From assembly GCF_029784135.1 (NCBI RefSeq), contig NC_073744.1:69752593-69816592 (forward strand): 64,000 bases of DNA, written 5' to 3'. Positions 11,363-22,916 of the stretch are shown here, in pieces (position 1 is the stretch's first letter; every line of letters begins with the position of its first letter). A model generated the notes under the pieces. That model was not told the DNA's origin and ran no database searches. It worked only from the letters and a program-made list of their open reading frames with translations. The position numbers and the translations under genes were made by a program. Source of the stretch: Toxorhynchites rutilus septentrionalis (taxonomy: Eukaryota > Arthropoda > Insecta > Diptera > Culicidae).

Positions 11363-11745
11363 GGAGAGCGACTTGTTAGAAGATGTTTTTTTGCCAGGAT
11401 TGGAAGATATAACATCAATGATATTTGGTATCAACAATACGGTGCCACTTGCCACACAACGCACGTTACAACGGATTTATTGAAAAGTATGTTTGGTGAA
11501 CGTGTTATTTCGAGAAATGGACCTGTCGATTGGCCACCTCGTTTACATGATTTGACGCCATAGGATTTCTTTTCATGTTGCTATGCCAAGTCACTGACCT
11601 ATGCCAAGAAGCCAGAAACTTTAGAAGAGCTCAGAGATAACATCCAACGCGAAATTCGCCAATTTCTGGTCGAAATTCCTAATTTCATTATTAAAATGTA
11701 AGAATTGAACTACTACCAGAATAAATTTGAACTAATGTAACGTTA

Positions 11746-13040
11746 TTAGTCTCTTTGTCTATGATATTGACAATCGCTATAAAAATGCATCACATTCTCT
11801 TGCAACATTCGCACTATAATTATACAACGACATCATATGATAATATGGGTGACGGATCATGCTCACCAACACAACACACTCGGGAGCGGAATCATACGCA
11901 TAAGATAATTGAAGGGGGAGTGTTAGAGGCGAATGAACTGCAAAGTTTAAAGCCTCTTAAAAACAAAGAAAGAAGAAAAAGAAGGGGGAGAATAAGATCA
12001 ACCACTGTTGAGGACGGTCGGGCTTTCTGCTGGCTTGCGGCGCTTTGAGTGCGACTATTGTGCTGGAGCACATTTTTAGTGTTGAGGTCTCGGTTGTAAA
12101 AAAGGTTTTCCGCAGCGTAAAAGTTTTAATTCCGCGCGAGTCAAACGGTGACGATTCGGTAAAGTGCTTCGCCAAAATGTGGAAGTGTCCCGTTCTGCGA
12201 AAGAAACTTCTCAACATTTTGCTTCATCTTTGGTAATGGCGGCCAGATTTTGGCTGCATGTGGTGCGGATAATGTGCGATTCACATAGCACGTTACGGAG
12301 AAGAAAGTCTACGTTCCGTCAACGTCTCCACCAATTCACACATGCAGTCAATGCTTCCACCAGCACCGTCACGTCAAATGCCAAACGAATGGTTTATTTA
12401 ATTTTATTCATGGTGTCGCCACCTACAACAATTTTAAATTGCAATGCCCTCTTTCAAATCAGCATGCCTAGAATCAGTTCTAAATTTTGAAAAATTCAAT
12501 GAGAATCATTGAATTCAACTATTTAAATGCTTAAACCCCGTAGTCCGACCCTTATGCAATAATAATAATAATGATAATAAATAGAATAATTCTCTCAACT
12601 GATTCTGATTTTCACTCCGAAATTTGGAGCTAAGAGATATGTTGGCATAAAAAATACAGTAAGTTACTTATAAAGCGATATGCTGAGGCACCACTCAGTG
12701 TCGCATTGGAGTCGGTTTTGACCAGTAATTGGACATCTGCGACTGGTGGCGACTTTCAATGTGGGGCCATAATTTGGGCCCCGAACTCAATGTTTACAAA
12801 AATGTCCAACTAGAGGTAAAAAAGTCTAATTAAACGTGTTGCATCACAGATCTGTTCAATTAACTTAATGTCGATGTAGATGTAAATTACTGTATAACCA
12901 AATCAAAACAAAAGCCCAGACAAAAACCAAACGAGCCGTCCGTCTCCGTCAATTATTCTTTTCTACAAACCCTGCCGGTAGTTTTCGTTGAATGTATGCT
13001 GACGGGTCGTTACGTTGCTGGTGTATGTGAATGTTTTCAT
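11746..13040. other. No gene recognised; small repeats
   Basis: A purine-rich segment (AACTGCAAAGTTTAAAGCC then AAGAAGAAAAAGAAGG) near 11936-11990 recurs near 25118-25178. An AAT-type microsatellite lies at 12560-12590. CGACTTTCAATG..GGGGCC..AATTTGG near 12750-12790 recurs near 18888-18945. No coding call. Confidence 0.5.
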
Positions 13041-13660
13041 GAGAATTTTATGGTAGAATCATTGACGTATCGTAACGTGACGGGACGTGAACGTGACGTG
13101 TATGTTGTATGTGAATCGCACTTAATTCGGTCGAATTCGGTGACCACGCGGTTCGCATTTTAACTCGCTCATTGTTGGGAGTACAATGAAGAAACATCTC
13201 GCGATAGTGGCAAAATTCGCTAGCGCAGCTCGGCGGAAACGTTATCACGTTAGAGTGTTGAACGGCAGGAAAAGTGCGATTCGAAATCTCGCGCGTTGGC
13301 TTGAAATTCCCCTAACGTTACGAGGCTAGGAAGATGGTGTTAATGGCTAGTACGGTGGGTGATTCAGTGGCCGTGTCCGCCAATGTTATTTGGTAGGGAA
13401 AGTCTTGGTCGAAAAATGCTTGAAGTCGGTGAGAGATCAAAAGAAAAAAAAATTGATTGAGGAAAAGAACTGCAGCGCGATGGTGGTTTCCGGTATCGAG
13501 GAAAAACGACAACTAAGAAGAGAAAGAGAGGAAATTGAGAAAAGGCGCACTCGTAGGAGAGAAGGAGACAGCAACCGGAAGGGGCCGGACTACGCTCTCC
13601 ACCACATGAACCGGATTGGAGAGCTTCGCTATCATCGGTAAAGGTGATTGCGAATGTCAA
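13041..13660 (+). other. Higher-GC segment, possible host exon or promoter; unproven
   Basis: CG dinucleotides and GC content rise here (CGTAACGTGACGGGACG, CTCGCGCG). A charged frame lies at 13390-13641 (repeated R, E and K, helix-like, starts at TTG) and a short ATG frame at 13334. Neither resembles a known protein. It may be a non-coding first exon or simple purine-rich DNA. Confidence 0.25.
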
Positions 13661-13985
13661 CTATAGAGAGAGAGAGCATTTATATTTGTGGTGTGGTATG
13701 CGTGGCATTAGCGGATATAATTTAATGGCATGATGGCTGCCCCAATTACAGCCCCGTCGTGCAGATGCGTGTAGCAACAAACGACAAAATACGCGCATGA
13801 GCAAAGTCGTTACACTAAATATCTCAAAAAACCTGTGTTTTCTTAAAAAAAAAAGCTGACAATTCCTTAATGGAAAACCCGTTGGATTGAACATTCATTA
13901 AATATACTTAATCCGATCATTAGGGCTCATCCTGTCGACATTTTAGTGAATAATAATGAAAATGAATTAATTTTCTATTATCTAT

Positions 13986-14125
13986 AAGACTACGTCTTTC
14001 AATAATGATACCAAATCTGAAAAGAGGTCACTTTTTTTATGAAATCGTTTCACCGATAATATTTTTGTTAGCTTTGAACGGATTTTGATGGTTTGCATTC
14101 CAATTGAATCGATTTTTTTTTAATT
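13986..14125 (+). repeat. R1 repeat fragment
   Basis: AGACTACGTCTTTCA, then AAAAGAGGTCAC and GAACGGATTTTGATGG, in the R1 order but diverged. The 3' part is missing. Confidence 0.6.
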
Positions 14126-14331
14126 TTTCGGTAAGTTCGCATCACGGTTCCCTAACCTTTAAGTGATTTAAATTAGGGAAAATTGAAATAATGTTTCCTA
14201 TCGTGATCCCGTGGCCGAGTATATATCAGCGAGGTATAATATTTAAATATTACTGCTAATCATACGAGCATAAATCGGTCGCTCGAAATGCAAACACAGC
14301 ATTCGTTCTACGGACCGCGTGTATAGAGAAA

Positions 14332-14545
14332 ATACATCGGATTTTCTCTTTATTTTGCTCCATATTTGCGACACTATAACTCACGTACGACTTAACCAAA
14401 CAAAACACTGTCAAGGACTGTATTATAGCACGCAAAAATACCTTTCCAACAAGCTATAGTATGACTCGATACAATGAATACAACTAGAACCACGCGCTTA
14501 CAACGACACCTCCCGGAAATACCGCAGGATTTTTTTGACAGCCTA
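14332..14545 (-). mobile_element. Mariner 5' end fragment
   Basis: The stretch is the reverse complement of the first ~215 bp of the mariner at 21649. It ends in CAGGATTTTTTTGACAGCC and TAA, with TA following. It extends inward past the transposase ATG and then stops. The terminal repeat differs slightly from the intact copy. The 3' end is absent. Confidence 0.85.
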
Positions 14546-14547
14546 AT

Positions 14548-15194
14548 ATACAGTTCGAAAAAAAAAAATTTTTTTTGTATTTCAAATATGACTTATTTCA
14601 ATAGAAAATGAAATGGGTCAACGTCAAAGTGAAAGTTTATTGGCCATTAGGAGTACAGTGAATGGTGATTTTGGTAGATTTTAGTTGAAGGTTCACCAGG
14701 AATTGTTTAAAATTATATTGCAGCGAAATTTAAAAAGATAGAAGTTGGGTATCGAAGAACAAACTGTAGAGCGGTTTTAGAGCTTCGATTTTGTTGATAG
14801 AAATATTCATGTTTATTATTTTTTTTAAATAAAATTAAGAATAACACCTTAAAAACCACAAACATTACAGTTTTTCGCTCCTAAAATGTTACTTGAATCC
14901 ACAATCGGAAGTTTCACAACAGTATCCTATATAAAATTTTCTTGTCTTCTAAATGAAAGCAACAGAATTGTCCCACGCAGCGTATTTTTAAATTAGAGCC
15001 AGTTGAGGACAAACAGGGCCTGAAACAGAGAAGAAGTTCAATAACATTGTCATTGTTGGAATTCGAACATATGCGTAAAAGGATTTTTATCATCAAATAT
15101 AATCCTCTGTCACTTTCTGCAATAATTAGATTTTTCTATATGAGAAAGGTATTTTATGACTTTAAGGTGATTTTGTGACTTTAAGCTGACGCGA
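14548..15194. other. No gene recognised
   Basis: AT-rich spacer. The small minus frame at 14914-15096 has no recognisable motif. Confidence 0.5.
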
Positions 15195-15300
15195 GGGCGT
15201 GGCGGAGATGTTTAGTTACCCACATTAAAATACCAAGAATAGGTGTAAAGTTTCTTGGAAACATGCACCTAAAACTAATTGTTGGATATTTATTTATTTA
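15195..15300 (-). repeat. Sequence shared with the other Helitron flank (37018-37125)
   Basis: The reverse complement begins right after the Helitron CTAG with TAAATAAATAAATATCCAAC, then ACACCTATTCTTGGTATTTT, and ends near CTCCGCC. The same order follows the Helitron at 37017. See the finding on shared flanks. Confidence 0.8.
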
Positions 15301-16010
15301 CTAGATGACCCGGCAAACTTCGTCCCGCCCAAAATTTATTTTTCGTTATCACATTCGCGTTTTCTTATTAGGCTCACGTTCATGGGTCCAATTGCAGAAC
15401 TGTTCATTGATTGATCTTCTAATCTACCCTTTAAAATTACCTTTTACTGTAAAATTCCTAGTACTTCTACCAAAACTCGTCATTATAATATTATTATTAG
15501 GGGATTATTCTCAGACACAATTCTCGTTCAAGATTTTCCAACCACTTGCAAATAACATGTTTCTCCGTTACATGGAATAAATGTTTTATACAGAAAATAT
15601 GATAGAATAAAGACAGCCCTAAATCGGACAATGACTTTCTCGAGTTTTGCTCTTAACACCACATTCGGCGATCCATTTTTATTTATAGATTTATAGATAG
15701 AAGAAACTACAGGAGTGAGTTTAATCACATTAAATCAATTTCCACTTTCACACAAATTTTCCCATTTTCTACAGAGTTTTCCGAAAATTTACAATTGACA
15801 TGTTTGGTTGAAATGTTTGATTGAAATATGTGTTCTAATTTTTTGGAACCCCTCCTCCATTCCAGAGAAGGGAGGGGTTTCATACCATCATAGAAACATT
15901 TCTCGTATCCAAACACCCTCACATCCCAAATTTGGTTCCGTTTGCGTGATTGATTCTCGAGTAATGCGCCAATTATTAGACAGGGGAGACTGCCATTCGT
16001 AAGGTAGTGA
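15301..16010 (-). mobile_element. Helitron family 1, 5'-truncated 3' end
   Basis: On the minus strand the element ends CCGGGTCATCTAG with T following, the Helitron 3' signature. The family's 3' segment (TTGATCTTCTAAT, GTTACATGGAATAAATG) and about one ~143-bp unit follow inward to 16010. The 5' TC end is absent. Confidence 0.7.
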
Positions 16011-18980
16011 AATCAGTGAAATCACGACTGCTGCCAGCAGAAAAAAATTGCAGCGAATTGCCTGATTGAATAGACTTATATCTGTCTAGTTAGATAGTTT
16101 GAAAACTTGTATAAAACCTTCCTTTCAATTTTTTTTGTCTATTGCGCATGAAAACATTAAAAAACAAAAATATGTAGATAGAGTATATCAGTAGAGAGTA
16201 TTTTTCATGAAGTTACAGACTTTCAAAAGTCACTTTTTTCTGTTGTCCATTACTACGGTATGTTTTCCTTATTTTAGTGCATTTTTGTATGTGTTCGTCA
16301 TTATTGTGCCAATCTATGTGCTTCCAATAAATCGGTCTACATTCGAATCAAATTAACATAAGATTTCCTCTTCGAAAAAAGGCATTTTACAAGTACACAA
16401 CTAGTATTTGTCCGAGAATTTTTACAAAACTGAAAATATCTACCCCTGATAATTCTCACACAATCGCAAACTGCACTGATAATGCAGCCGGCGAAAATCA
16501 AAATGTTACCTTACCCCACCAGAACCCAGCACTCTAACGACGAAACATGACGCTCACTCCTCATTCGTGTAGCTGTCCTAACTTTCCCAAGTGGATGGCA
16601 CGAATGGGAAGGATTTTCTTGGCTCGGATTCGTGGCCTGGCATCGGTTGTGCTTTTGTGCATGGTCATAAAAGAAATTAAACCTTTGTTGGCAATGAGAC
16701 GACGATCACATTTACTGAGTGACAGTGGAAAATAAGCAACAAACGTGAACGAAATTAACGTGCGCTTTATGACTTTCCTCGAAGCAATCCGTCTGATTGA
16801 ATAAGTTTTCTTTTCCGTCCCGCTCTGGGACGAATGTTTCAGTTGATCCCAGGTGAGATCTACTGATTTCGAGAAATTCCGAATTTTTGTTTTTTGATAA
16901 GCAAGCTGCTCGTGGGAAAAGTCCCCACTGCATCCGCGGCAGAATATCTCTGCCGACAGACTTTTATCCAATTTATTTTAATCTTCAAAGGAAACGCATG
17001 ATGGAGTTTGCCCCTCTTTCCTCCTGTTACGGAGATTGCCTTGTATCAATAATTCATTCAAATCAAACTCATTTCAACGTACCGTTGTGAGATAATAGAT
17101 TCACTTGAAAGGAATTAATACAAGATGTCGTTCCATAGGTTCAACGTGATTTACATTTTCGAATAACGATCCAGCAATTGTAAACCGGCACTGGATAAAA
17201 TTGCAAATCAATCCGGACATTGGTTCTGCTGCTTCTGGAAACTTTATCTTGTGCTTCCCAAAATGAGGGCTGGTCGGAGGAAAGTTAGGATCAGAAGTGA
17301 ATCTCCGGCGGACATTTGAAATTGGGAAAACTGCAAGACTTTGATGCCGATTGATGAAAATAAGAGATGTGTAAGGATAAATGCTAAGAAACTCAAATGT
17401 GTGTATCTTTTATTCATGAAAATGGATAACTCTATAACATAGGGCTGCCGAATAGGTGCGGGACTGTTGTATAAATCTCAATATTAATGAAGCCGGTCAG
17501 TAGGTGTTTCCGACGGGCGCCTTGGGAGACGAAGGGGTTATCCAAGGAGTGCCTGTTTCGACAAAAAGATCGATGTTCCATTGAATTATTCATCAATGGT
17601 GTTAAATTGGTGATGAAATTCGCAACTTTTCTCCGAAGACACTGATATGGGGGAGAGTTGTGAGAAATTCTCTTTGAGCGCCGTGAGCTATGAGCATGGG
17701 AAAATCTCCTCCGCCCGCTCGGAATACTAATCTCGATTTTCCAATTTTACACACCTTCCCCAAAACAACTTCATAATTAATGCTTCGACTTGAAACAATT
17801 TCCAACATCATTTCGCCGCTGGTCTTCAATTGGAGTTTATACATTGTCTTCTAGAAGTCGATACACACTCATTTGCGCGGCTCGGTTCGAAAACATGTGC
17901 AAGGATTCACCCAGGAGGAAGGGAGATACGAAATGAGCGCAATGTATGTGCATGTAATTTTCTTTCATTATAATGCTATGAATAATTCATGCTCACATTA
18001 TATTGTATTCAGACGGGATCCATATTCCGCACAGAGCTTACACCAGTGGATATTGGTCCATTGTTGCTGTTATCTCCATAGCTCATTAGTGTACGATCGA
18101 AAAAAAATGTCAACCCATTCTACACATGCCATGTTAGCAGATGTGTGACGTATTGGTTGGTTGTGTACCATTATCTTATCAAATTTTCAGGAAGGATTTC
18201 CATGGTGGAAAATTACGAGCCCGCAGCCCGAAAAGCCAACTCCCTGAAAAATAAGTTTCCCTCAACATATCAAAATAACCCAGAACATCCAAATGTCATA
18301 AAAGTAGTTGCGAACTTGGAACGAGCAAAAAGCAACAAACAAACGAGTTGTCAGCGAAACAATAGATTGTAAATGAAACTCCAAGATAGCAGCGGAAGCC
18401 AACTTTCGACGGCGCGCTTTTATTGTGTTGATAAACTTTACTCGGCTCGGCGCTTTTTGTCTGTTTCACACATCATAAAATAAGAATTCGCATTCTTGGT
18501 GCGCGGAGACCCCTCATTTGCCGGAAGGCAGAAGCTGATTGCGGTAGTTTATTTCCGCAAAGTTATTTGAATGAAATAAAGCAGCCACTAAGGTTTTCTC
18601 TTGTGAAAATGATGATCCGTTACACAACGGAAGATGAACGTGAATCGAAAATATTATTCAGATGATTAGGGTGGATAATATCGTCTTTATCTGGATTGAA
18701 AAAACAATTTTCACCTTTGTTCGTTCCGAATCATGACAGTAAATTGAATTACCTGTCGAGGTCAAAGAGCGGCGATTTGGTAGAAAGAATTGAAAATATT
18801 TGAGTCATGGTTCAATCTTCCCCTCACGAGAAAAATACAACGAGCACGAGAATCCGCGATGACAGTTGTACAGTGTCGACGTTCTGTGGCAACTTTCAAG
18901 TTCGTGGCCCTAATTTGGAGCCCAAACTCGAAAGTGTAATCTCTATCAGATTAGAAAGCACGAGGCCAGTTTTAGAATGT
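16011..18980. other. No gene recognised (about 3 kb)
   Basis: Mixed AT-rich sequence. Minus frames of 136 aa (16561-16971, TTG start) and 80 aa (17602-17844, ATG start) have no family I recognise. I find no terminal repeats or LTRs. This is one of the better places to look for diverged host sequence. Confidence 0.45.
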
Positions 18981-19085
18981 TAAAATTTGAATGAAAATTT
19001 TCACATTATGTTATTTAATTACTTTAAAAACGTATTCCTTACTCTTATTCAACCATTCGTGTATACATTTCCGATGTTTGTGGAG

Positions 19086-19180
19086 GCGATCTGGCGTAGT
19101 GGTAACATCCATACCTCTCACGCTAATGGTTCAATTGCCACTCCCAACATTCTTCCACCAGCATAAAATAGCATGAAAAC
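19086..19180 (+). mobile_element. tRNA-derived SINE head
   Basis: Box A-like TGGCGTAGTGGTAA at 19092-19105 and box B-like GGTTCAATTGCC at 19128-19139 are at pol III spacing. The same head is on the minus strand near 25372-25445. The following body is short or diverged. Confidence 0.6.
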
Positions 19181-19334
19181 CGACACTCTGTATCATTTCA
19201 TCAAGTTCCTCCTTGTTTGTGTATCCCATCTGTTTGCTTTATTTCTCAGATCGCACCACGATTCCGAAGAGATGTTGACCGCAGCAACTTGAGCCATCGG
19301 ACGGAGCTTAAATTGCAATATTTCCTCTCTGATT

Positions 19335-19500
19335 ATGTCTCCGATTTCTATATAGGGGGGTCACTCTAAATGTAACGATTCATTAAAAGATTTCAAACGC
19401 ATATTACTCAAAATCGTTATTACGGCATATGCTGTGTTATATACCATTAGACAGAAAATTTATCCAGCATTTTTTTAATTGAAACACGAACAGAAAATAT
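19335..19500 (-). repeat. Dispersed repeat, partner of 1-166
   Basis: The reverse complement reads TATAGAAATC inward through GGGGTCACTCT, AATCGTTACA and AATAACGATTTT to TATACCATTAGAC, matching 1-166 with substitutions. Confidence 0.6.
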
Positions 19501-19745
19501 AGTAGAAAAGTTAAACAATTTGATGATTAAAATGTTTTTTTCGATTGCATTAACCACTCGCTTTCCTCCTCGACGCAACGAAAAATATTTTCTGCATTTT
19601 TCGGACAAACAGGTATTTTTAAATTGGCAAAATCAATGGAGAAATGATCTTGGAAGATGATTTTACTCTAATATCCCCAAAGTTCAATCAAGTCGGGCTC
19701 AATTCACGTCTTTATCGTGTTGGACGTGTACTAACAATTTATGTA

Positions 19746-21007
19746 AAGGGTGTGTCACATCAAATTGCATCACGGAAAAAACGCTGTAGAAATTCGCCCA
19801 GTAGACCGATCCTTTTGAATTTTTCATTTTCTTTTTATTCATACTTCGAGCCCAAGCCCGTATGCTCGCACCTTCCTCTTTACCCCGTCCATAAGGTTCT
19901 GTACAACGTCAGGTTGTAGTTTTTTTTAATAGAAATCCATTTTCTCTTGAAGTCCGCCTCCGATTTGACAACTTTTGGGTTCTTCCGGAGGGCCTGCTTC
20001 ATAATCGCCCAATATTTCTCTATTGGGCGAAGCTGCGGCGCGTTGGGCGGGTTCATTTCCTTTGGCACGAAGGTGACCCCGTTGGCTTCGTACCACTCCA
20101 ACACGTCCTTTGAATAGTGGCACGAAGCGAGATCCGGCCAGAAGATGGTCGGGCCCTCGTGCTGCTTCAATAGTGGTAGTAAGCGCTTCTGTAGGCACTC
20201 CTTAAGGTAAACCTGCCCGTTTACCGTGCCGGTCATCACGAAGGAGGCGCTCCGCTTTCCGCAAGAGCAGATCGCTTGCCACACCATGTACTTTTTTGGC
20301 AAACTTGGATAGTTTCTGCTTGCGAATTTCCTCCGTAACGCTGAATTTGTCCTCTGCGGAGAAGAACATCAGGCCCGGCAGCTGACGAAAGTCCGCTTTG
20401 ACGTAGGTTTCGTCGTCCATTACTAGTCAATGCGACTTCGTCAGCATTTCGGTGTACAGCTTCCGGACTCGCGTCTTCCCCACCATGTTTTGCCTTCCGT
20501 CGCGGTTAGGAGCCTTCTGAACCTTGTATGTACGCAGGCTCTCCCGCTGCTTGGTCCGCTGGGCGAATGAACTTGACAAATTCAGCTTATTTGCGACATC
20601 CCGGACCGAACTTCTCGGATCACGTCTAAACTGCCTAACTACGCGCTTGTGATCTTTTTCACTGACGGAGCATCCATTTTCGCCGTTCTTCACCTTCCGG
20701 TCGATGGTTAGGTTCTCGAAGTATCGTTTTAGTACTCTGCTGACCGTGGATTGGACGATTCCCAGCATCTTACCGATGTCCCAATGTGACAACTCCGGAT
20801 TCTCGAAATGAGTGCGCAGGATTAATTCACGACGCTCTTTTTCGTTCGACGACATTTTTCCAAATTTACGAAAAATTGACAGTGAAGCATGGCCAACGTG
20901 ATCTATACACTCTTATCTGATTATAAGCGAAAGCTGAAGATATAATTCCTAAAAATTAAATTTCTACAGCGTTTTTTCCGTGATGCAATTTGATGTGACA
21001 CACCCTT
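19746..21007 (-). mobile_element. ITmD37E transposon, copy 1 (inactive)
   Basis: Inverted ends AAGGGTGTGTCACATCAAAT..CGCTGTAGAAATT of about 50 bp bound a 1262-bp element with TA duplicated on both sides (19744-19745 and 21008-21009). Relative to copy 2 at 47159 it lacks about 37 bp between the left end and the gene. The transposase gene is on the minus strand and broken. Confidence 0.9.
19839..20855 (-). pseudogene. ITmD37E transposase, copy 1, three disabling changes
   Basis: The gene starts at ATG 20855 and closely parallels the 315-aa frame of copy 2. It has an N-terminal helix-turn-helix pair (LSHWDIGKMLGIVQSTVSRVL, then VRDVANKLNLS) and the DDE blocks VMDDET, FWPDLASCHY and RPIEKYW. The last two acidic residues are 37 apart, the DD37E spacing. 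Damage: a TGA just before VMDDET (near 20427), one extra T in the run near 20288-20294 that shifts frame before VWQAI, and an A-run of the wrong length near 19920-19927 that shifts frame before the last ~24 codons. The family cuts and pastes at TA. Confidence 0.85.
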
Positions 21008-21009
21008 TA

Positions 21010-21607
21010 CTTGTGGACCAGGATGTCATAATATCGAGCATGTTGTTTTGTTATGTAAAAAATGCATTAATGAAATTAACTGGCTGCTGATTTGGAAGTT
21101 CGAAAGGGTATACTCACGCATATCAGATTATGATAGCTTGAATAGTCGCGAACTTAATATTATGTTCCCCATATATGTCTTCCTTAGTTTCTATTCCTCG
21201 AATGCACTTGCCCATTCTCCTTTCCCTTTCCTATACATAAGCAGAACTTAGCACTCAATGAAATCAGTTCACTATAGCAACTATTTTTATCCTCAATACA
21301 TTTCTGGAGTCATAGATTTATTTGATTTAGGTTTATATTTATGTAGATCTTAACTATTTAGACATGTGTTTAAAAACTATAAGTAATGTCTCCTTATCTT
21401 ATCTGCATAATTGAGTAAACAGAAGAGAATGGTACGTTTTCTCATCTAATCTGCAAAGGATACAAGTTCATACAGGAAACGGTTTTTGAAGGGCTTCCAT
21501 TTGATGTATCAAAAGAAAAAAAATTTGATTGAAAAAAAGATTTTGAAAAAGATTTTGACCAATGAAAAACTCAATTCAAATACAATTATTACATACAGTC
21601 CGATGTC
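21010..21607. other. No gene recognised
   Basis: AT-rich. At 21608-21646, GTGACGAACCAGCCAAAATG and the following TTGAAAGTCACTAT match the SINE-associated tail near 25305-25345. The mariner inserted at its TA. Confidence 0.5.
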
Positions 21608-21648
21608 AGTGACGAACCAGCCAAAATGTGTTGAAAGTCACTATAATA

Positions 21649-22914
21649 TTAGGCTGTCAAAAAAGTCCTGCGGTATTTCCGCGAGGTGTCGTTGTAAGCG
21701 CGTAGTTCTAGTTGTATTCATTGTATCGAATCCTATAGTATGACTTGTTGGAAAGGTATTTTTGCGCGCTATAATATAGTTCTTGACAGTGTTTTGTTTG
21801 GCTAAGTCGTTCGTGAGTTATATTGTCGCAAATATGGAGCAAAATAAAGAGAAAATCCGACATATTTTACAGTACTACTATGACAAAGGCAAAAATGAAT
21901 CTCAAGCTGCCAATAAAATTTGTGCAGTTTATGGACCCGATACAGTTTCCATTTCCACCGCACAACGATGGTTTCAACGTTTTCGTTCTGGTGTAGAGGT
22001 CGTCGAAGATGCTCCACGCTCCGGAAGGCCTGTCGTCGAAAATTGCGACAAAATCGCTGAATTAGCCGAGAAAGACCGGCATAGTAGCAGCCGCAGCATC
22101 GGCCAAGAGCTGGGGATAAGTCATCAAACCGTTATTAACCATTTGAAGAAGCTTGGATTCACAAAGAAGCTCGATGTATGGGTGCCACACACGTTGACGC
22201 AAAAAAACATCTTTGACCGTATCGACGCATGTGAATCGCTGCTGAATCGCAACAAAATCGACCCGTTTCTGAAGCGGATGGTGACTGGCGATGAAAAGTG
22301 GGTCACTTACGACAACGTGAAGCGCAAACGGTCGTGGTCGAAGCCCGCTGAAGCGGCTCAGACGGCCAGGAAGGTTCTGCTGTGTGTTTGGTGGGATTGT
22401 CAAGGAATAATCTATTATGAGCTTCTTTCCTATGTCCAAACGCTCAATTCGGACGTGTACTGCCAACAACTGGACCGCTTGAAGGTAGCACTCATGAAGA
22501 AGAGGTCATCTTTGATAAACAGAGGCCGCATTGTCTTCCATCAGGACAACGCCAGGCCACACACTTCTTTGGTGACGCGCCAGAAGCTCCGGGAGCTCGG
22601 ATGGGAGGTTCTTTTGAATCCACCGTATAGTCCGGACCTTGCACCAAATGACTACCACCTGTTTTTGTCCATGGCGAACGAGCTAGGTAGTCAGAAGTTA
22701 GCCACAAAAGAGGCCTGTGAAAATTGGCTAACCGAGTTTTTTGCCAATAAGGAAGCGAGCTTCTATAACAGGGGTATTATGAAGTTGGCATCTCGGTGGG
22801 AAGAAGTCATCGAACAAAACGGCGCATATTTGACTTAAAACAGATGATTGTAACTAATTTTATGAACAAATGAAAATTCAAAAAAAATACCGCAGGACTT
22901 TTTTGACAGCCTAA
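21649..22914 (+). mobile_element. Mariner element, apparently complete
   Basis: The 1266-bp element has terminal inverted repeats identical over 30 bp, beginning TTAGGCTGTCAAAAAAGTCC. TA is duplicated at 21647-21648 and 22915-22916. A single uninterrupted transposase frame fills most of it. The first part is also present as a fragment at 14332-14545. Identical ends and an open gene suggest recent insertion. Confidence 0.92.
21834..22838 (+). CDS. Mariner transposase (DD34D), intact frame, 334 aa
   Basis: I chose ATG 21834 (MEQNKEKIRHIL). The upstream extension to 21783 begins at TTG. Length is close to the ~345 aa usual for mariner. The N-terminal half has two helix-turn-helix motifs: KNESQAANKICAVYG, then ISTAQRWFQRFRSG and SIGQELGISHQTVINHL. 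The family signature WVPHTL follows at about residues 116-121. Catalytic aspartates are at about 153 (VTGDEKW), 238 (FHQDNARPHTS) and 273 (YSPDLAPNDYHLF), with 34 residues between the last two, the mariner spacing. No stop or frameshift is visible. It should bind the terminal repeats and cut and paste at TA. Whether it is expressed cannot be seen. Confidence 0.9.
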   Translation: MEQNKEKIRHILQYYYDKGKNESQAANKICAVYGPDTVSISTAQRWFQRFRSGVEVVEDAPRSGRPVVENCDKIAELAEKDRHSSSRSIGQELGISHQTVINHLKKLGFTKKLDVWVPHTLTQKNIFDRIDACESLLNRNKIDPFLKRMVTGDEKWVTYDNVKRKRSWSKPAEAAQTARKVLLCVWWDCQGIIYYELLSYVQTLNSDVYCQQLDRLKVALMKKRSSLINRGRIVFHQDNARPHTSLVTRQKLRELGWEVLLNPPYSPDLAPNDYHLFLSMANELGSQKLATKEACENWLTEFFANKEASFYNRGIMKLASRWEEVIEQNGAYLT

Positions 22915-22916
22915 TA

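Larger units (their letters stand above)
10012..11720 (+). pseudogene. DD41D (rosa-like) Tc1/mariner transposase remnant, split by LINE
   Basis: The left piece (about 10012-10207) has HFWLN and a degenerate counterpart of the TVWCALWSGGVIGPYFF block of the sister copy at 23495-24779. The right piece (11375-11720) has YQQYGATCHTTHVTTD, then ISRNGPVDWPPR and a stop just before the DFF segment. The aspartate expected before GATCHT is replaced by tyrosine, and stops and frameshifts are scattered, so it is dead. Spacing between the two acidic positions in the sister copy is 41 residues, which defines the DD41D group. The N-terminal DNA-binding part was not found upstream. A LINE tail with a 12-bp target duplication interrupts it. 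Confidence 0.65.

Noticed and set aside
16561..16971. 136-aa minus-strand frame
   Set aside because: It starts at a non-ATG codon, contains no motif, and a plus-strand frame overlaps it equally well. It is likely chance.
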